DNA from: Bacteroidales bacterium
GTDB taxonomy: Bacteria > Bacteroidota > Bacteroidia > Bacteroidales > UBA932
Assembly: GCA_017549145.1 (NCBI GenBank)
Contig: JAFYVM010000020.1
Location: forward strand, 1-64,000
DNA length: 64,000 nucleotides
Direction: 5' to 3'
Shown: positions 18,021 through 26,499 of the stretch, in pieces
Position numbering within the stretch: the stretch's first letter is position 1
Layout: each line of letters starts with the position of its first letter
Position numbers and translations under genes: made by a program
The notes under the pieces: generated by a model
Database searches by the model: none
What the model saw: the letters and a program-made list of their open reading frames with translations, nothing else
Told to the model about the DNA's origin: nothing

Positions 18021-18040
18021 TCTATGAAATTTTGGACCAA
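18010..18040. promoter_or_regulatory. Candidate operator: two TTTGGACCAA direct repeats
   Basis: TTTGGACCAA occurs at 18010-18019 and 18031-18040, so the sites are 21 bp apart (two helical turns). The first copy extends to the dyad TTTGG-A-CCAAA. Direct repeats one or two turns apart are typical of AraC-type operators. The link to the AraC gene is inferred. Confidence 0.5.
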
Positions 18041-18119
18041 TCAAAATCGGTCAGATGGTTTGATATTTGCAAACTTTTTGCCCCGCAAACTAGAAAGACA
18101 TAAGAATTAATTATATCAG

Positions 18120-19529
18120 ATGATGAAATTTACGTTTATTTCGGTGATTGCAGCAGGAATGCTCATGTTCCCAATCTGTGCAGATGCGCAGTATAAGGAC
18201 AAGAAAGCACAGGAAGAGACACCAAAGACAGAGGCGCAGCTTATCATGGAGCAGGCGGACTCTTCTGAGATTCCTGTAGTCATCACGCTTGACCAGGCGC
18301 TCAAGATTGCATTGAGCGAAAATGTATCAGTCAAAGTGGCTGATCTTGAAATCAAGAGATCAGAGTATGCAAAGAAAGGCGCATACGCAGCTCTTTATCC
18401 TCAAATTGACCTCACAGGTTCATATCAGAGAACCCTCAAGAAGCAGGTAATGTACATGACCATGAACGGTCAGTCAATGGGTATTGAGGTCGGTAAATCA
18501 AATACAATCAATGCTGGTGCTTCAGCTGCGATGCCTATTGTGAACGCACAGCTTTGGAAGAGCCTCAAGCTTTCTGCGCTTGATGTAGAACTTTCAGTTG
18601 AAAAGGCTCGCTCTTCACGCCTTGATATGGTTACACAGGTGAAGAATGCTTACTTTGGCGCTCTGTTCGCGAAGGAGGCTTTCAATGTGTACAAGGAGGT
18701 ATATGAGAACGCAGTGACCAACCTTGAGGAGGCTCAGAAGAAATATGACTCTCAGAAGGTGTCTGAGTTCGAGCTTGTAAGAGCAAAGACTTCAGTTGCC
18801 AATGCTATCCCAAATGTTTACAATGCAGAAAGTTCTATAATCTTGGCTTTGTGGCAGTTGAAGGCTGTTCTCGGTGTTGATTTGGATATGAATATCGATG
18901 TTGCCGGTAATCTTGATGAGTATTCACAGCAGATGTTCTACGACATCCATCAGCACGACAGCGTTTCTCTTGACAATAACACAACAATGAAGCAGCTTGC
19001 TATTCAGGTGGAGCAGTTGGCTCAGAATATCAAGGTGCAGCAGTTTGCAAATATCCCGTCATTGGCTTTGGCATTCAATTTCTCTTATATGTCAATGGCT
19101 GATGATGTTTCATTCAAGGAATTCCCTTGGACTCCATATTCGACAGTAGGTCTTAGCCTTAACATTCCAATTTTCGCTGGTGGAAAACGTCATCAGGCAA
19201 TCCGTCAGGCTAAGAATCAGTATCAGCAGGTGCAGCTCCAGGTAGAGAACACCGAGCGTCAGCTTAAGATTGCTATTCGTCAGAGTCTCAACACAATGGA
19301 GATGAACATGAAGAGCTATTACGCAGCTCAGTCAGCCGTTGAGTCAGCTCAGAAGGCATATGATATCGCTGAGGCTTCGTACAAATTGGGAAGAGGAACT
19401 CTTCTTGATCTGAATGATGCGCAGCTTGCATTGACTCAGTCGCAGCTAGCAAAATCTCAGGCGGTATATAACTTCATCACTGCGAAAGCACAGCTTGAGC
19501 AGACTCTCGGAAACGACTTTGTAGAATAA
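18120..19529 (+). CDS. TolC-family outer membrane efflux protein
   Basis: 469 residues with signal peptide MMKFTFISVIAAGMLMFPICADAQ. Two outer-membrane-efflux repeats follow; the first begins ITLDQALKIALSENVSVKVADLEIKRSEYAKKGAYAALYPQI, and the second ends with the coiled-coil block AQKAYDIAEASYKLGRGTLLDLNDAQLALTQSQ. It forms the outer-membrane channel of a tripartite RND pump. It is the first gene of the operon with the adaptor 36 nt and the permease further downstream. Confidence 0.93.
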   Translation: MMKFTFISVIAAGMLMFPICADAQYKDKKAQEETPKTEAQLIMEQADSSEIPVVITLDQALKIALSENVSVKVADLEIKRSEYAKKGAYAALYPQIDLTGSYQRTLKKQVMYMTMNGQSMGIEVGKSNTINAGASAAMPIVNAQLWKSLKLSALDVELSVEKARSSRLDMVTQVKNAYFGALFAKEAFNVYKEVYENAVTNLEEAQKKYDSQKVSEFELVRAKTSVANAIPNVYNAESSIILALWQLKAVLGVDLDMNIDVAGNLDEYSQQMFYDIHQHDSVSLDNNTTMKQLAIQVEQLAQNIKVQQFANIPSLALAFNFSYMSMADDVSFKEFPWTPYSTVGLSLNIPIFAGGKRHQAIRQAKNQYQQVQLQVENTERQLKIAIRQSLNTMEMNMKSYYAAQSAVESAQKAYDIAEASYKLGRGTLLDLNDAQLALTQSQLAKSQAVYNFITAKAQLEQTLGNDFVE

Positions 19530-19565
19530 GCAGATCCTTAAATCGAAATTAAAAGAAAGAAATAT

Positions 19566-20597
19566 ATGAAGACTATTTTCAGAACATTCATCGTTGCTGG
19601 AGCAGTTGTGTTGGCAGCATCTTGCGGCAATAACGAAAAGAAGACAGAGACTACCACAGCTGTCGTAGAGGAGGTTGCACCTTCAGTTGCTGTGGCTCAG
19701 GTGTTTGTACGCGAGGTACCTCAGATGTCAACTTTTACCTCAACAGTTCAGGCATATGTTAAGAATAATATCGCTCCTCAGAGCGGAAACCGTATCAAGT
19801 CTATCAAGGTTGATGTGGGTGATTTTGTGAGCAAGGGACAGATTCTTGCTGAGATGGACCAGATTCAGCTCCAGCAGGCAGAACTTCAGATGCAGAATAA
19901 GGAGGTTGAGTATCAGCGTCTTAAGGGACTTTATGAGGCCGGTGGACTTTCTAAGTCTGATCTCGATGCAATCGAGCTCTCTTACAAGGTGAGCAAGACT
20001 CAGTATGAGAACCTTCTTGAGAACTCTATCCTTCGTTCTCCAGTTAATGGTGTCATCACTGCACGTAACTACGATGTAGGAGATATGTACGCAATGGCTG
20101 CTCCTCTTTTCACTGTTGAGCAGATCGTACCAGTAAAGCTTCTTGTTGCTATCTCTGAGTCAGATTACTCAAAGGTAAAGAAGGGTGACAAGGTTGAAGT
20201 TGTTGCTGATGCCCTCACAGGTAAGGTATTCGATGGTAAGATCAGAAAGATCTACCCTACAATCGATCCTGCAACTCGTACATTTACTGCAGAGGTTGTG
20301 GTTAATAACCCTAAGAGAGAACTTCGTCCAGGTATGTTTGCAAGAGTAACTGTGAACTTTGGTGTTAACAACAATGTGGTTATTCCAGATATCGCTGTTG
20401 TTAAGCAGCAGGGCTCAGGTGAGAGATTCGTATACGTTCTTAATGAGGATGGTACAGTGACTTATCAGAAGGTTGTCCTTGGTCGCAGAATCGATGCAGA
20501 GTACGAGGTTCTTGAGGGACTTTCAGATGGTGCTAAGGTTGTAACGGGTGGTCAGATCCGCCTTAAGGATGGAATCAAGGTTACAGTAAACGAGTAA
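19566..20597 (+). CDS. RND efflux periplasmic adaptor (membrane fusion protein), lipoprotein
   Basis: 343 residues. Lipobox LAASC (Cys20) predicts inner-membrane anchoring. The lipoyl half-motifs (NNIAPQSGNRIKSIKVDVGDFVSKGQILAEMD and ENSILRSPVNGVITARNYDVGDMY) flank a short helical hairpin. A beta-barrel domain (VPVKLLVAISESDYSKVKKGDKVEV) and a membrane-proximal domain follow. It bridges the TolC-type channel and the RND permease. It is the second gene of the efflux operon. Confidence 0.93.
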   Translation: MKTIFRTFIVAGAVVLAASCGNNEKKTETTTAVVEEVAPSVAVAQVFVREVPQMSTFTSTVQAYVKNNIAPQSGNRIKSIKVDVGDFVSKGQILAEMDQIQLQQAELQMQNKEVEYQRLKGLYEAGGLSKSDLDAIELSYKVSKTQYENLLENSILRSPVNGVITARNYDVGDMYAMAAPLFTVEQIVPVKLLVAISESDYSKVKKGDKVEVVADALTGKVFDGKIRKIYPTIDPATRTFTAEVVVNNPKRELRPGMFARVTVNFGVNNNVVIPDIAVVKQQGSGERFVYVLNEDGTVTYQKVVLGRRIDAEYEVLEGLSDGAKVVTGGQIRLKDGIKVTVNE

Positions 20598-20625
20598 TTG
20601 TCACACCTTTAAGTTGTAAAACAGT

Positions 20626-23600
20626 ATGAGTATATATAGAAAAGCGGTCAATAATCCGGTTACCACTGCGCTGGTCTTCATCGCAATGGCAATCTTCGGA
20701 GTATTTTCGCTGATTAACATCTCTTTGGACCGTTTCCCTAAGTTTGATGCGAACGTCATCATGGTGATGTCTTCGTATCCGGGAGCGAGTGCCGAGGATA
20801 TCGAGACCAACTTGACAAAGGTCTTGGAGAACACTCTTAATGGAGTGAGCGACCTTAAGGATATCACTTCAACATCAAAGGAAAACATGTCTATGATCGT
20901 CCTCAAGTTTATTGAGGGTGTGGACATTGATGTTGCGACAAATGATGTTCGAGATAAGCTTGATATGGTGAACTCTGTCCTTCCTGACGGTGCTTCACTT
21001 CCATTCATCTTCAAGTTCAGTGCTGACGATATGCCTATCATGATCATGGCGGCGACAGCAAATGAGAGCCTTCCAGCTCTTGAGAAGATTCTTGATGATA
21101 AGCTCGCAACTCCACTAGCACGTGTATCAGGAGTAGGTACAGTGTCTGTTGCCGGTGCTCCTCAGCGTGAGATCCAGGTTTATTGTGATCCTAATAAGCT
21201 TGAAGCTTATGGCTTGACAGTCAGCGGAATCTCCAGCATCATTGCTGCTGAGAACAGAAACGTACCTTCAGGAACTATCGATATCGGATCGAACGCATAT
21301 TCACTTCGCGTTGAGAAGGAGTTCTCAAATGCGGATGAGATGCTTGATGTGGTCGTAGGACATGTAAACGGAAAGACAATCTACCTTCGCGACGTTGCTC
21401 GCGTAGTGGACGGAGTAGAGGAAAGATATCAGGAGGCTGTCATCAATGGTACTCAGGGTGCTCAGATCATTATCCAGAAGCAGGCTGATGCAAACGCAGT
21501 TAACGTAATCAAGGGTGTCAAGAAGGAGATGGAAAACATCAAGAAGAACCTCCCTTCTGATATCACTATTACTACTGTAATGGATAGCTCGCACAACATC
21601 CTGAATACATTGAACTCACTTAAGGAGACTATCCTTGTGACCTTCCTTATCGTGATGTTGGTGGTTTACCTCTTCCTCGGAAGATGGAGATCTACTTTCA
21701 TCATCGTGCTTGCAATTCCAGTGTCTCTCCTTGCTTCTTTGATGTACCTTTGGGCAACAGGAAATACATTGAACATCGTGTCAATGTCCGCCCTGTCAAT
21801 TGCAATCGGTATGGTTGTGGATGACGCGATTGTGGTATTGGAGAATATCTCTACACATCTTGAGAAGGGTGCGAAACCTAAGGAGGCGGCAGTTCATGCT
21901 ACCCAGGAGGTGGGTATCTCGGTAATTGCATCTACTCTTACAATGCTTGCCGTGTTCATGCCTCTTACAATGATCAAGGGTATGGCAGGTGTGATGTTCA
22001 AGCAGCTCGGATGGATTACAAGTATCATCATGATTGTCTCTACAATCGGTGCTCTTACCCTCATTCCGATGCTTTGTTCGCAGTTCCTCCGCTTCAAGCC
22101 TAAGACAGGTAAGCTTCATGACTTGATTTTCGGAAACTTCAATAAGTTCCTTGATCTCATTTCTAGAGGATACGGTCGTCTCATCAGCTGGTGCATCGGA
22201 CATAGAACTATCGTTACTTTGGTTTCGATTGCTGTTTTTGTGGTAACTGTGGCTTTCCTTGGACCAAAGATCAAGACAGAGTATTTTGCTAACTCTGACC
22301 AGGGACGTATTACTCTTCAGCTGGAGCTTCCTGCAGGTACAGGACAGGATATCACAAGAGCAATCGGTTTCGAAATTTATGAGAAATTCGTAGATCAGAT
22401 TCCTGAGATTGAGAGCTGTGCGTTCTCATTCGGTCAGGCTGATACTGACAATGCCTTTGCTTCGATGCAGAATAACGGTACTCACGTTCTTTCATATAAT
22501 GTGAATATCGGTAGTATGGAAACTCGTGAGAGATCACAGTCAGAAATCGCTGACCTTATCCGTACTATCCTTAAGGATTATCCTCAGTTCAAGAAGGTTA
22601 AGGTGACTGAAGGTGGCGGCGGAATGGGCGGTGCCTCAACAGTAGATGTCGAGATCTATGGTTACGATTTCGAGACAACAGACCGCGTTGCTAAGCAGAT
22701 TCAGGAGAAGATGCTCGCTTCTGGAAAGTGTGCACAGGTACTTTTGAGCCGTGATGAGTACACTCCAGAGTATCAGGTGGATTTCGATAGAGAGAAGCTT
22801 GCTATCAACGGACTTAACACTACAACTGCAGCTTCATATTTCAGCGCTGCGATGAATGGTGCAACTCAGTCTTACTATCGTGAGGATGGTGATGAGTATG
22901 ATATCCGTGTTCGTTATGCTCCAGAATTCAGAACCAGCATTGAGGATATTGAGAATATCATCATCTATAACAACCAGGGCAAGGGAGTAAGAATCAAGGA
23001 ACTCGGAAAGGTTGTCGAGTCATTGACTCCTCCTTCAATCCAGCGTAAGAACAGAGAGCGTGTAACAACAGTTTCAGCAGTAGTTGGTACAGGAGTGGCA
23101 CTTTCAGATGTTGAGGCAGTCGCTAGGGAGGCAATAGAGCAGACTGAGATTCCTTCAGAGCTTGCAACTAAGATTGCTGGTACTGCACAGGACCAGAAGG
23201 ATGCTTTCGGTGACCTTATCATGCTTCTCGTGATGATCATCATCCTTGTATATATCGTGATGGCATCTCAGTTCGAGTCGTTCATGAGTCCATTCGTGAT
23301 CATGTTCTCGATTCCGTTCGCATTCGTGGGTGTAATCCTCGGTTTGACCATTACAGGAACTCCTCTTGGAGTGATGGGTATGATCGGTATCCTGATCTTG
23401 ATGGGTATTGTAGTTAAGAACGGTATCGTACTTATCGACTACACAATCCTTATGCGTGAGAGAGATTACAGTATCGAGGAGGCCAGTGTTATCGCTGCGA
23501 AGTCCCGTCTTCGTCCGATCCTTATGACAACCCTTACAACAGTCCTTGGTATGATTCCTATGGCAATCGGTCAGGGTGAGGGTTCTGAAATGTGGCGTTC

Positions 23601-23733
23601 GCTCGGTATGGTTGTGGCTTGGGGTCTTTCGATTTCAACTGTCGTAACACTCGTCATTATCCCTACAGTGTATGCATCAATGGCTTCATGGCAGCTCCGT
23701 CGTGCTGCCCGCAAAGCCGCTCGCAATGCTTAA
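20626..23733 (+). CDS. RND multidrug efflux permease, AcrB/HAE1 type
   Basis: 1035 residues, full RND length, with twelve predicted membrane helices and two large periplasmic loops. The proton-relay acidic pair in TM4 is present (IGMVVDDAIVVLENIS), as are the first-helix signature NPVTTALVFIAMAIFG, SSYPGASAEDIET and the C-terminal GIVVKNGIVLIDY. It exports small toxic molecules by proton antiport with the upstream adaptor and channel. Substrate specificity is not readable. Confidence 0.95.
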   Translation: MSIYRKAVNNPVTTALVFIAMAIFGVFSLINISLDRFPKFDANVIMVMSSYPGASAEDIETNLTKVLENTLNGVSDLKDITSTSKENMSMIVLKFIEGVDIDVATNDVRDKLDMVNSVLPDGASLPFIFKFSADDMPIMIMAATANESLPALEKILDDKLATPLARVSGVGTVSVAGAPQREIQVYCDPNKLEAYGLTVSGISSIIAAENRNVPSGTIDIGSNAYSLRVEKEFSNADEMLDVVVGHVNGKTIYLRDVARVVDGVEERYQEAVINGTQGAQIIIQKQADANAVNVIKGVKKEMENIKKNLPSDITITTVMDSSHNILNTLNSLKETILVTFLIVMLVVYLFLGRWRSTFIIVLAIPVSLLASLMYLWATGNTLNIVSMSALSIAIGMVVDDAIVVLENISTHLEKGAKPKEAAVHATQEVGISVIASTLTMLAVFMPLTMIKGMAGVMFKQLGWITSIIMIVSTIGALTLIPMLCSQFLRFKPKTGKLHDLIFGNFNKFLDLISRGYGRLISWCIGHRTIVTLVSIAVFVVTVAFLGPKIKTEYFANSDQGRITLQLELPAGTGQDITRAIGFEIYEKFVDQIPEIESCAFSFGQADTDNAFASMQNNGTHVLSYNVNIGSMETRERSQSEIADLIRTILKDYPQFKKVKVTEGGGGMGGASTVDVEIYGYDFETTDRVAKQIQEKMLASGKCAQVLLSRDEYTPEYQVDFDREKLAINGLNTTTAASYFSAAMNGATQSYYREDGDEYDIRVRYAPEFRTSIEDIENIIIYNNQGKGVRIKELGKVVESLTPPSIQRKNRERVTTVSAVVGTGVALSDVEAVAREAIEQTEIPSELATKIAGTAQDQKDAFGDLIMLLVMIIILVYIVMASQFESFMSPFVIMFSIPFAFVGVILGLTITGTPLGVMGMIGILILMGIVVKNGIVLIDYTILMRERDYSIEEASVIAAKSRLRPILMTTLTTVLGMIPMAIGQGEGSEMWRSLGMVVAWGLSISTVVTLVIIPTVYASMASWQLRRAARKAARNA

Positions 23734-23740
23734 TTAAATA

Positions 23741-24052
23741 ATGAATAACGTTGATAATATGAAAGGTATATTTATAGCATACGACCAGGCATATAACATG
23801 GACATAGCAAATGCTATGGAGAAGCTTGGTGTCAGAGGATTTACAATGTGGCAGGATATTGCAGGTCGCGGCTCTGAAACTGGTGACCCACATCTTGGAA
23901 ACCATGCATGGCCTACAATGAACAATGCTATCCTTACTTTTGTGGATGATTCCAAGGTTGATGCAATCCTTGAGACAATCCGCGCATTCGATGAGGAGTC
24001 TCCAGCACTCGGTCTCAGGGCCTTTGTCTGGGACATAGAAAAGTCATATTGA
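23741..24052 (+). CDS. PG0541-family transporter-associated protein
   Basis: A 103-residue small soluble protein containing KGIFIAYDQAYNMDIANAMEKLGVRGFTMWQDIAGRGSETGDPHLGNHAWPTMNNAILTFVDD. It matches the small proteins encoded directly after RND permeases in Bacteroidales (PG0541 family). Length and the beta-alpha-beta pattern suggest a PII/ACT-like ferredoxin fold that could bind metal or ligand and modulate the pump; this is inference. It lies 7 nt after the permease. The start may instead be the ATG at 23759 (MKGIFIAY). Confidence 0.8.
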   Translation: MNNVDNMKGIFIAYDQAYNMDIANAMEKLGVRGFTMWQDIAGRGSETGDPHLGNHAWPTMNNAILTFVDDSKVDAILETIRAFDEESPALGLRAFVWDIEKSY

Positions 24053-24069
24053 TAGGGTATCATTATTGT

Positions 24070-24112
24070 AATTCCAGTCGCAAATCGTTATATTTGCGAC
24101 TGGAATTGTTTT
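24070..24112 (+). terminator. Terminator of the efflux operon, overlapping the thioredoxin promoter
   Basis: A 16-bp perfect stem, 24070-24085 with 24092-24107, with a 6-nt loop is followed by GTTTTAT. The loop and 3' arm contain the TATATTTG box of the next gene. Confidence 0.8.
24089..24096 (+). promoter_or_regulatory. -7 box of the thioredoxin gene
   Basis: TATATTTG spans the loop and 3' arm of the preceding terminator hairpin, 40 nt before the ATG at 24136. Confidence 0.55.
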
Positions 24113-24135
24113 ATAAACACCTAAATTGAAAAGTT

Positions 24136-24450
24136 ATGTATAAGGTTGTAACAGATGCTAATTTCGCTGAAATTATAAATACAGATCAGCCGGTGCTTAT
24201 CGATTTTTGGGCAACATGGTGCGGTCCATGCCGTGCATTGTCTCCAGTAGTCGAGGAGCTGGCAAACGAGTATGCCGGTAAGGCTGTGGTTGCTAAGTGC
24301 AATGTGGATGATTGTGATGATCTTCCAATGAATTATGGAATCAGAAGCATCCCAACCCTCCTTTTCTTCAAGAACGGAGAGCTCGTTGACAGACTTGTAG
24401 GTGCTGCCTCAAAGTCTGTGATTGCTGAGAAACTTGATGCACTTGCTTAA
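24136..24450 (+). CDS. trxA: Thioredoxin
   Basis: A 104-residue single thioredoxin domain with active site WCGPC (Cys29 and Cys32) and the cis-proline segment GIRSIPTLLFFKNGE. There is no signal peptide, so it acts in the cytoplasm as a general disulfide reductase, for example for ribonucleotide reductase and peroxidases. The next gene follows after 10 nt. Which of several thioredoxins it is cannot be told. Confidence 0.93.
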   Translation: MYKVVTDANFAEIINTDQPVLIDFWATWCGPCRALSPVVEELANEYAGKAVVAKCNVDDCDDLPMNYGIRSIPTLLFFKNGELVDRLVGAASKSVIAEKLDALA

Positions 24451-24460
24451 TTTCCCCGCT

Positions 24461-24973
24461 ATGAAAAAGCTCTTTGCTTTAATTATAGTCGCTTTTGCTG
24501 CCCTGCTTTGTGCGGGGCAGGTTTCTGCTCAGCATAACTTCGGTGTGATGGGTGGAGTGACTTTTTCATATTCAAATGTGAAAGAGCTGAATGATGGTCC
24601 GTTGACTCAGTATCATGCTGGTCTTACATATAGGGCTAGACTCCCGATGGGATTTTCTATCCAGCCATATCTTCTTTACCATGCGAAGGGATCAAGGACT
24701 TCTCTTGCTGGTGTTGAGCTTGACACAAAGGTGGGTTATCTGGAACTTCCGGTGTCTTTCCAATGGGGACCGGATTTGATTCTGTTCCGTCCGTTTGTGG
24801 ATGTTACGCCGTTTGCCGGGTATGCCGTTAAACCTTCAAGTGGATTTGATCGCTGGGAATATGGAGTAGGAACAGGCTTAGGCTTCGACATATGGCGATT
24901 CCAGTTCATTACCAGATATAATTGGGGCAGTAACTTCAGAGGAGTAACTCTTTCTTTAGCATATTTGTTTTAG
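24461..24973 (+). CDS. Small outer-membrane beta-barrel protein
   Basis: 171 residues from ATG 24461. Signal peptide MKKLFALIIVAFAALLCAGQVSAQ is followed by alternating amphipathic strands (LTYRARLPMGFSIQPYLLYHAKG, KVGYLELPVSFQWGPDLILFRPFVDVTPFAGYAV) and a C-terminal aromatic strand ending LAYLF, as expected for an eight-stranded OmpA/PorT-like barrel. A longer frame from 24422 overlaps trxA and is rejected. The function is unknown. It lies between thioredoxin and a LOG-family gene, probably in one transcript. Confidence 0.75.
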   Translation: MKKLFALIIVAFAALLCAGQVSAQHNFGVMGGVTFSYSNVKELNDGPLTQYHAGLTYRARLPMGFSIQPYLLYHAKGSRTSLAGVELDTKVGYLELPVSFQWGPDLILFRPFVDVTPFAGYAVKPSSGFDRWEYGVGTGLGFDIWRFQFITRYNWGSNFRGVTLSLAYLF

Positions 24974-24978
24974 GCTGT

Positions 24979-25506
24979 ATGAAAAATAAGATAGCGGTTT
25001 TCTGCTCAGCAAGTTATGATATAGATCCGAAGTACAATAAAGTCGCTCGTGAGTTTGTCAGGGCGGCTTCATTGCGTGGATATGGTATTGTAACTGGAGG
25101 AACAATCAAGGGAACGATGGGAGAGATTTCTGATGAGATTGTGGCATGTGGCGGATATCATCTAGGAGTTGTTCCCCGTTTCTTTAAGCAGTATGCCTAT
25201 CCGGAACTTTCGGAACTGATCTGGACAGATACGCTTTCTGAGAGAAAGGTGCTTCTAAGAAAGGATACGTGCGCTGCCGTGGCATTGCCAGGCGGAATCG
25301 GCACTCTTGATGAGATTATCGAGACATTTACTTTGCAGTATCTGGGACAATACGATGGCAAGGTGTGTCTGCTGAACTATGATGGCTTTTATGAGCCTTT
25401 GCTGGTTCTTCTCAGGCAATATGTGGAAGTGAAGATGTTACCTGCAGAGACATTGGAAAGACTGGTTGTGGCTTCTACACCAAAAGAACTTTTATCAAAG
25501 CTTTAG
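24979..25506 (+). CDS. LOG-family protein (TIGR00730, cytokinin riboside phosphoribohydrolase-like)
   Basis: 175 residues with the Rossmann-like LOG fold and signature PGGIGTLDEIIETFT (PGGxGTxxE). The start KIAVFCSASYDIDPKYNKVAREFVRAASLRGYGIVTGGT is typical. Family members cleave nucleoside 5'-monophosphates to base plus ribose 5-phosphate. The bacterial physiological substrate is usually undefined. It starts 5 nt after the barrel gene and 9 nt before the polyprenyl synthase gene. Confidence 0.88.
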   Translation: MKNKIAVFCSASYDIDPKYNKVAREFVRAASLRGYGIVTGGTIKGTMGEISDEIVACGGYHLGVVPRFFKQYAYPELSELIWTDTLSERKVLLRKDTCAAVALPGGIGTLDEIIETFTLQYLGQYDGKVCLLNYDGFYEPLLVLLRQYVEVKMLPAETLERLVVASTPKELLSKL

Positions 25507-25515
25507 AGAAGATTT

Positions 25516-26499
25516 ATGAATATTAAAGCTATACACGAATATCTTGGTGAGAATTGGGCGGCTGTCAATGAGAGCATCCATAGTGCTCTGCGCAGTGATA
25601 TCAAGCTATTGAATACCACCAATGAATCAATACTTTCAAATTCAGGAAAGCAGCTTAGACCTTTGTTGGCGTTGCTTCTTGCACGAATGTGCTCTGGTGG
25701 CCAGGTGTCTGAGTCGACCGTAAGATATGCGGCCGCTTCTGAACTTCTGCACAATGCCACACTTCTACATGATGATGTGGCTGATGACAGCAGTCAGCGT
25801 AGGGGAGTTCCTACAATCATGTCTTTGATGGGCCCGACTGTGTCTGTGCTTGTAGGAGATTATTGGCTTGTCAAGGCGATGGAATTAATCCTCCAGTCGG
25901 CTGACACTGATGTCCGTGTGATCAAGATTTTTTCCAAGACATTGAGCGATCTTGCCGAGGGTGAACTTCTGCAGCTTCAGAAGGCTCAGTCTGGAGATAC
26001 TACAGAGGAAGATTATTTAAGAATAATCTACAATAAGACTGCGTCATTGTTTGAGGCTGCATGTTTGTCTGCTGCTGTGTCTGTCAAGGGAAATGAGGCT
26101 ATGGAAAAGGCTGCGGTTGATTATGCTGTTGCTCTTGGAATAGCTTTCCAGATTAAGGATGATATTCTTGATTACGATGGAACAGATGCTGTCGGTAAGC
26201 CGTTAGGAGCTGATATTCTTGAGCAGAAGATTACTCTGCCTTTGCTTGGAGCGCTTGAGGCCGCAGATGCCCAGGAGCAGGCAAGAGTCAGAGGTCTTAT
26301 CCGTGACATTGTCGGACATCCGGAATATAGGGATGATGTTGTTCGCTTTGTGAAGGAGAATAGTGGAGTTGAGTATGCAGAGAGAAGACTTGGTGAGTAC
26401 GTTGCAAAGGCTGTTGAGGCTTTAAGTGTGTTCTCAGATTGTGTTGAGAAGGATTTGCTTGTGAAGTTGGCGCATTTTACTGCTAAAAGAGATAAGTAA
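25516..26499 (+). CDS. Trans-polyprenyl diphosphate synthase (IspB-like)
   Basis: 327 residues. The first aspartate-rich motif is DDVAD (86-90, followed by the usual arginines in SSQRRGVPT) and the second is DDILD (215-219). The small residues before the first motif fit a long-chain prenyl synthase, which makes the octaprenyl- or longer side chain of menaquinone by adding isopentenyl diphosphate. Product length is not certain. It overlaps holB by 1 nt. Confidence 0.92.
   Translation: MNIKAIHEYLGENWAAVNESIHSALRSDIKLLNTTNESILSNSGKQLRPLLALLLARMCSGGQVSESTVRYAAASELLHNATLLHDDVADDSSQRRGVPTIMSLMGPTVSVLVGDYWLVKAMELILQSADTDVRVIKIFSKTLSDLAEGELLQLQKAQSGDTTEEDYLRIIYNKTASLFEAACLSAAVSVKGNEAMEKAAVDYAVALGIAFQIKDDILDYDGTDAVGKPLGADILEQKITLPLLGALEAADAQEQARVRGLIRDIVGHPEYRDDVVRFVKENSGVEYAERRLGEYVAKAVEALSVFSDCVEKDLLVKLAHFTAKRDK

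Noticed and set aside
18061-18069. Possible -7 box (GATATTTG) for the efflux operon
   Set aside because: The first position mismatches the consensus and no TTTG element is correctly spaced, so I left it out of the promoter list.
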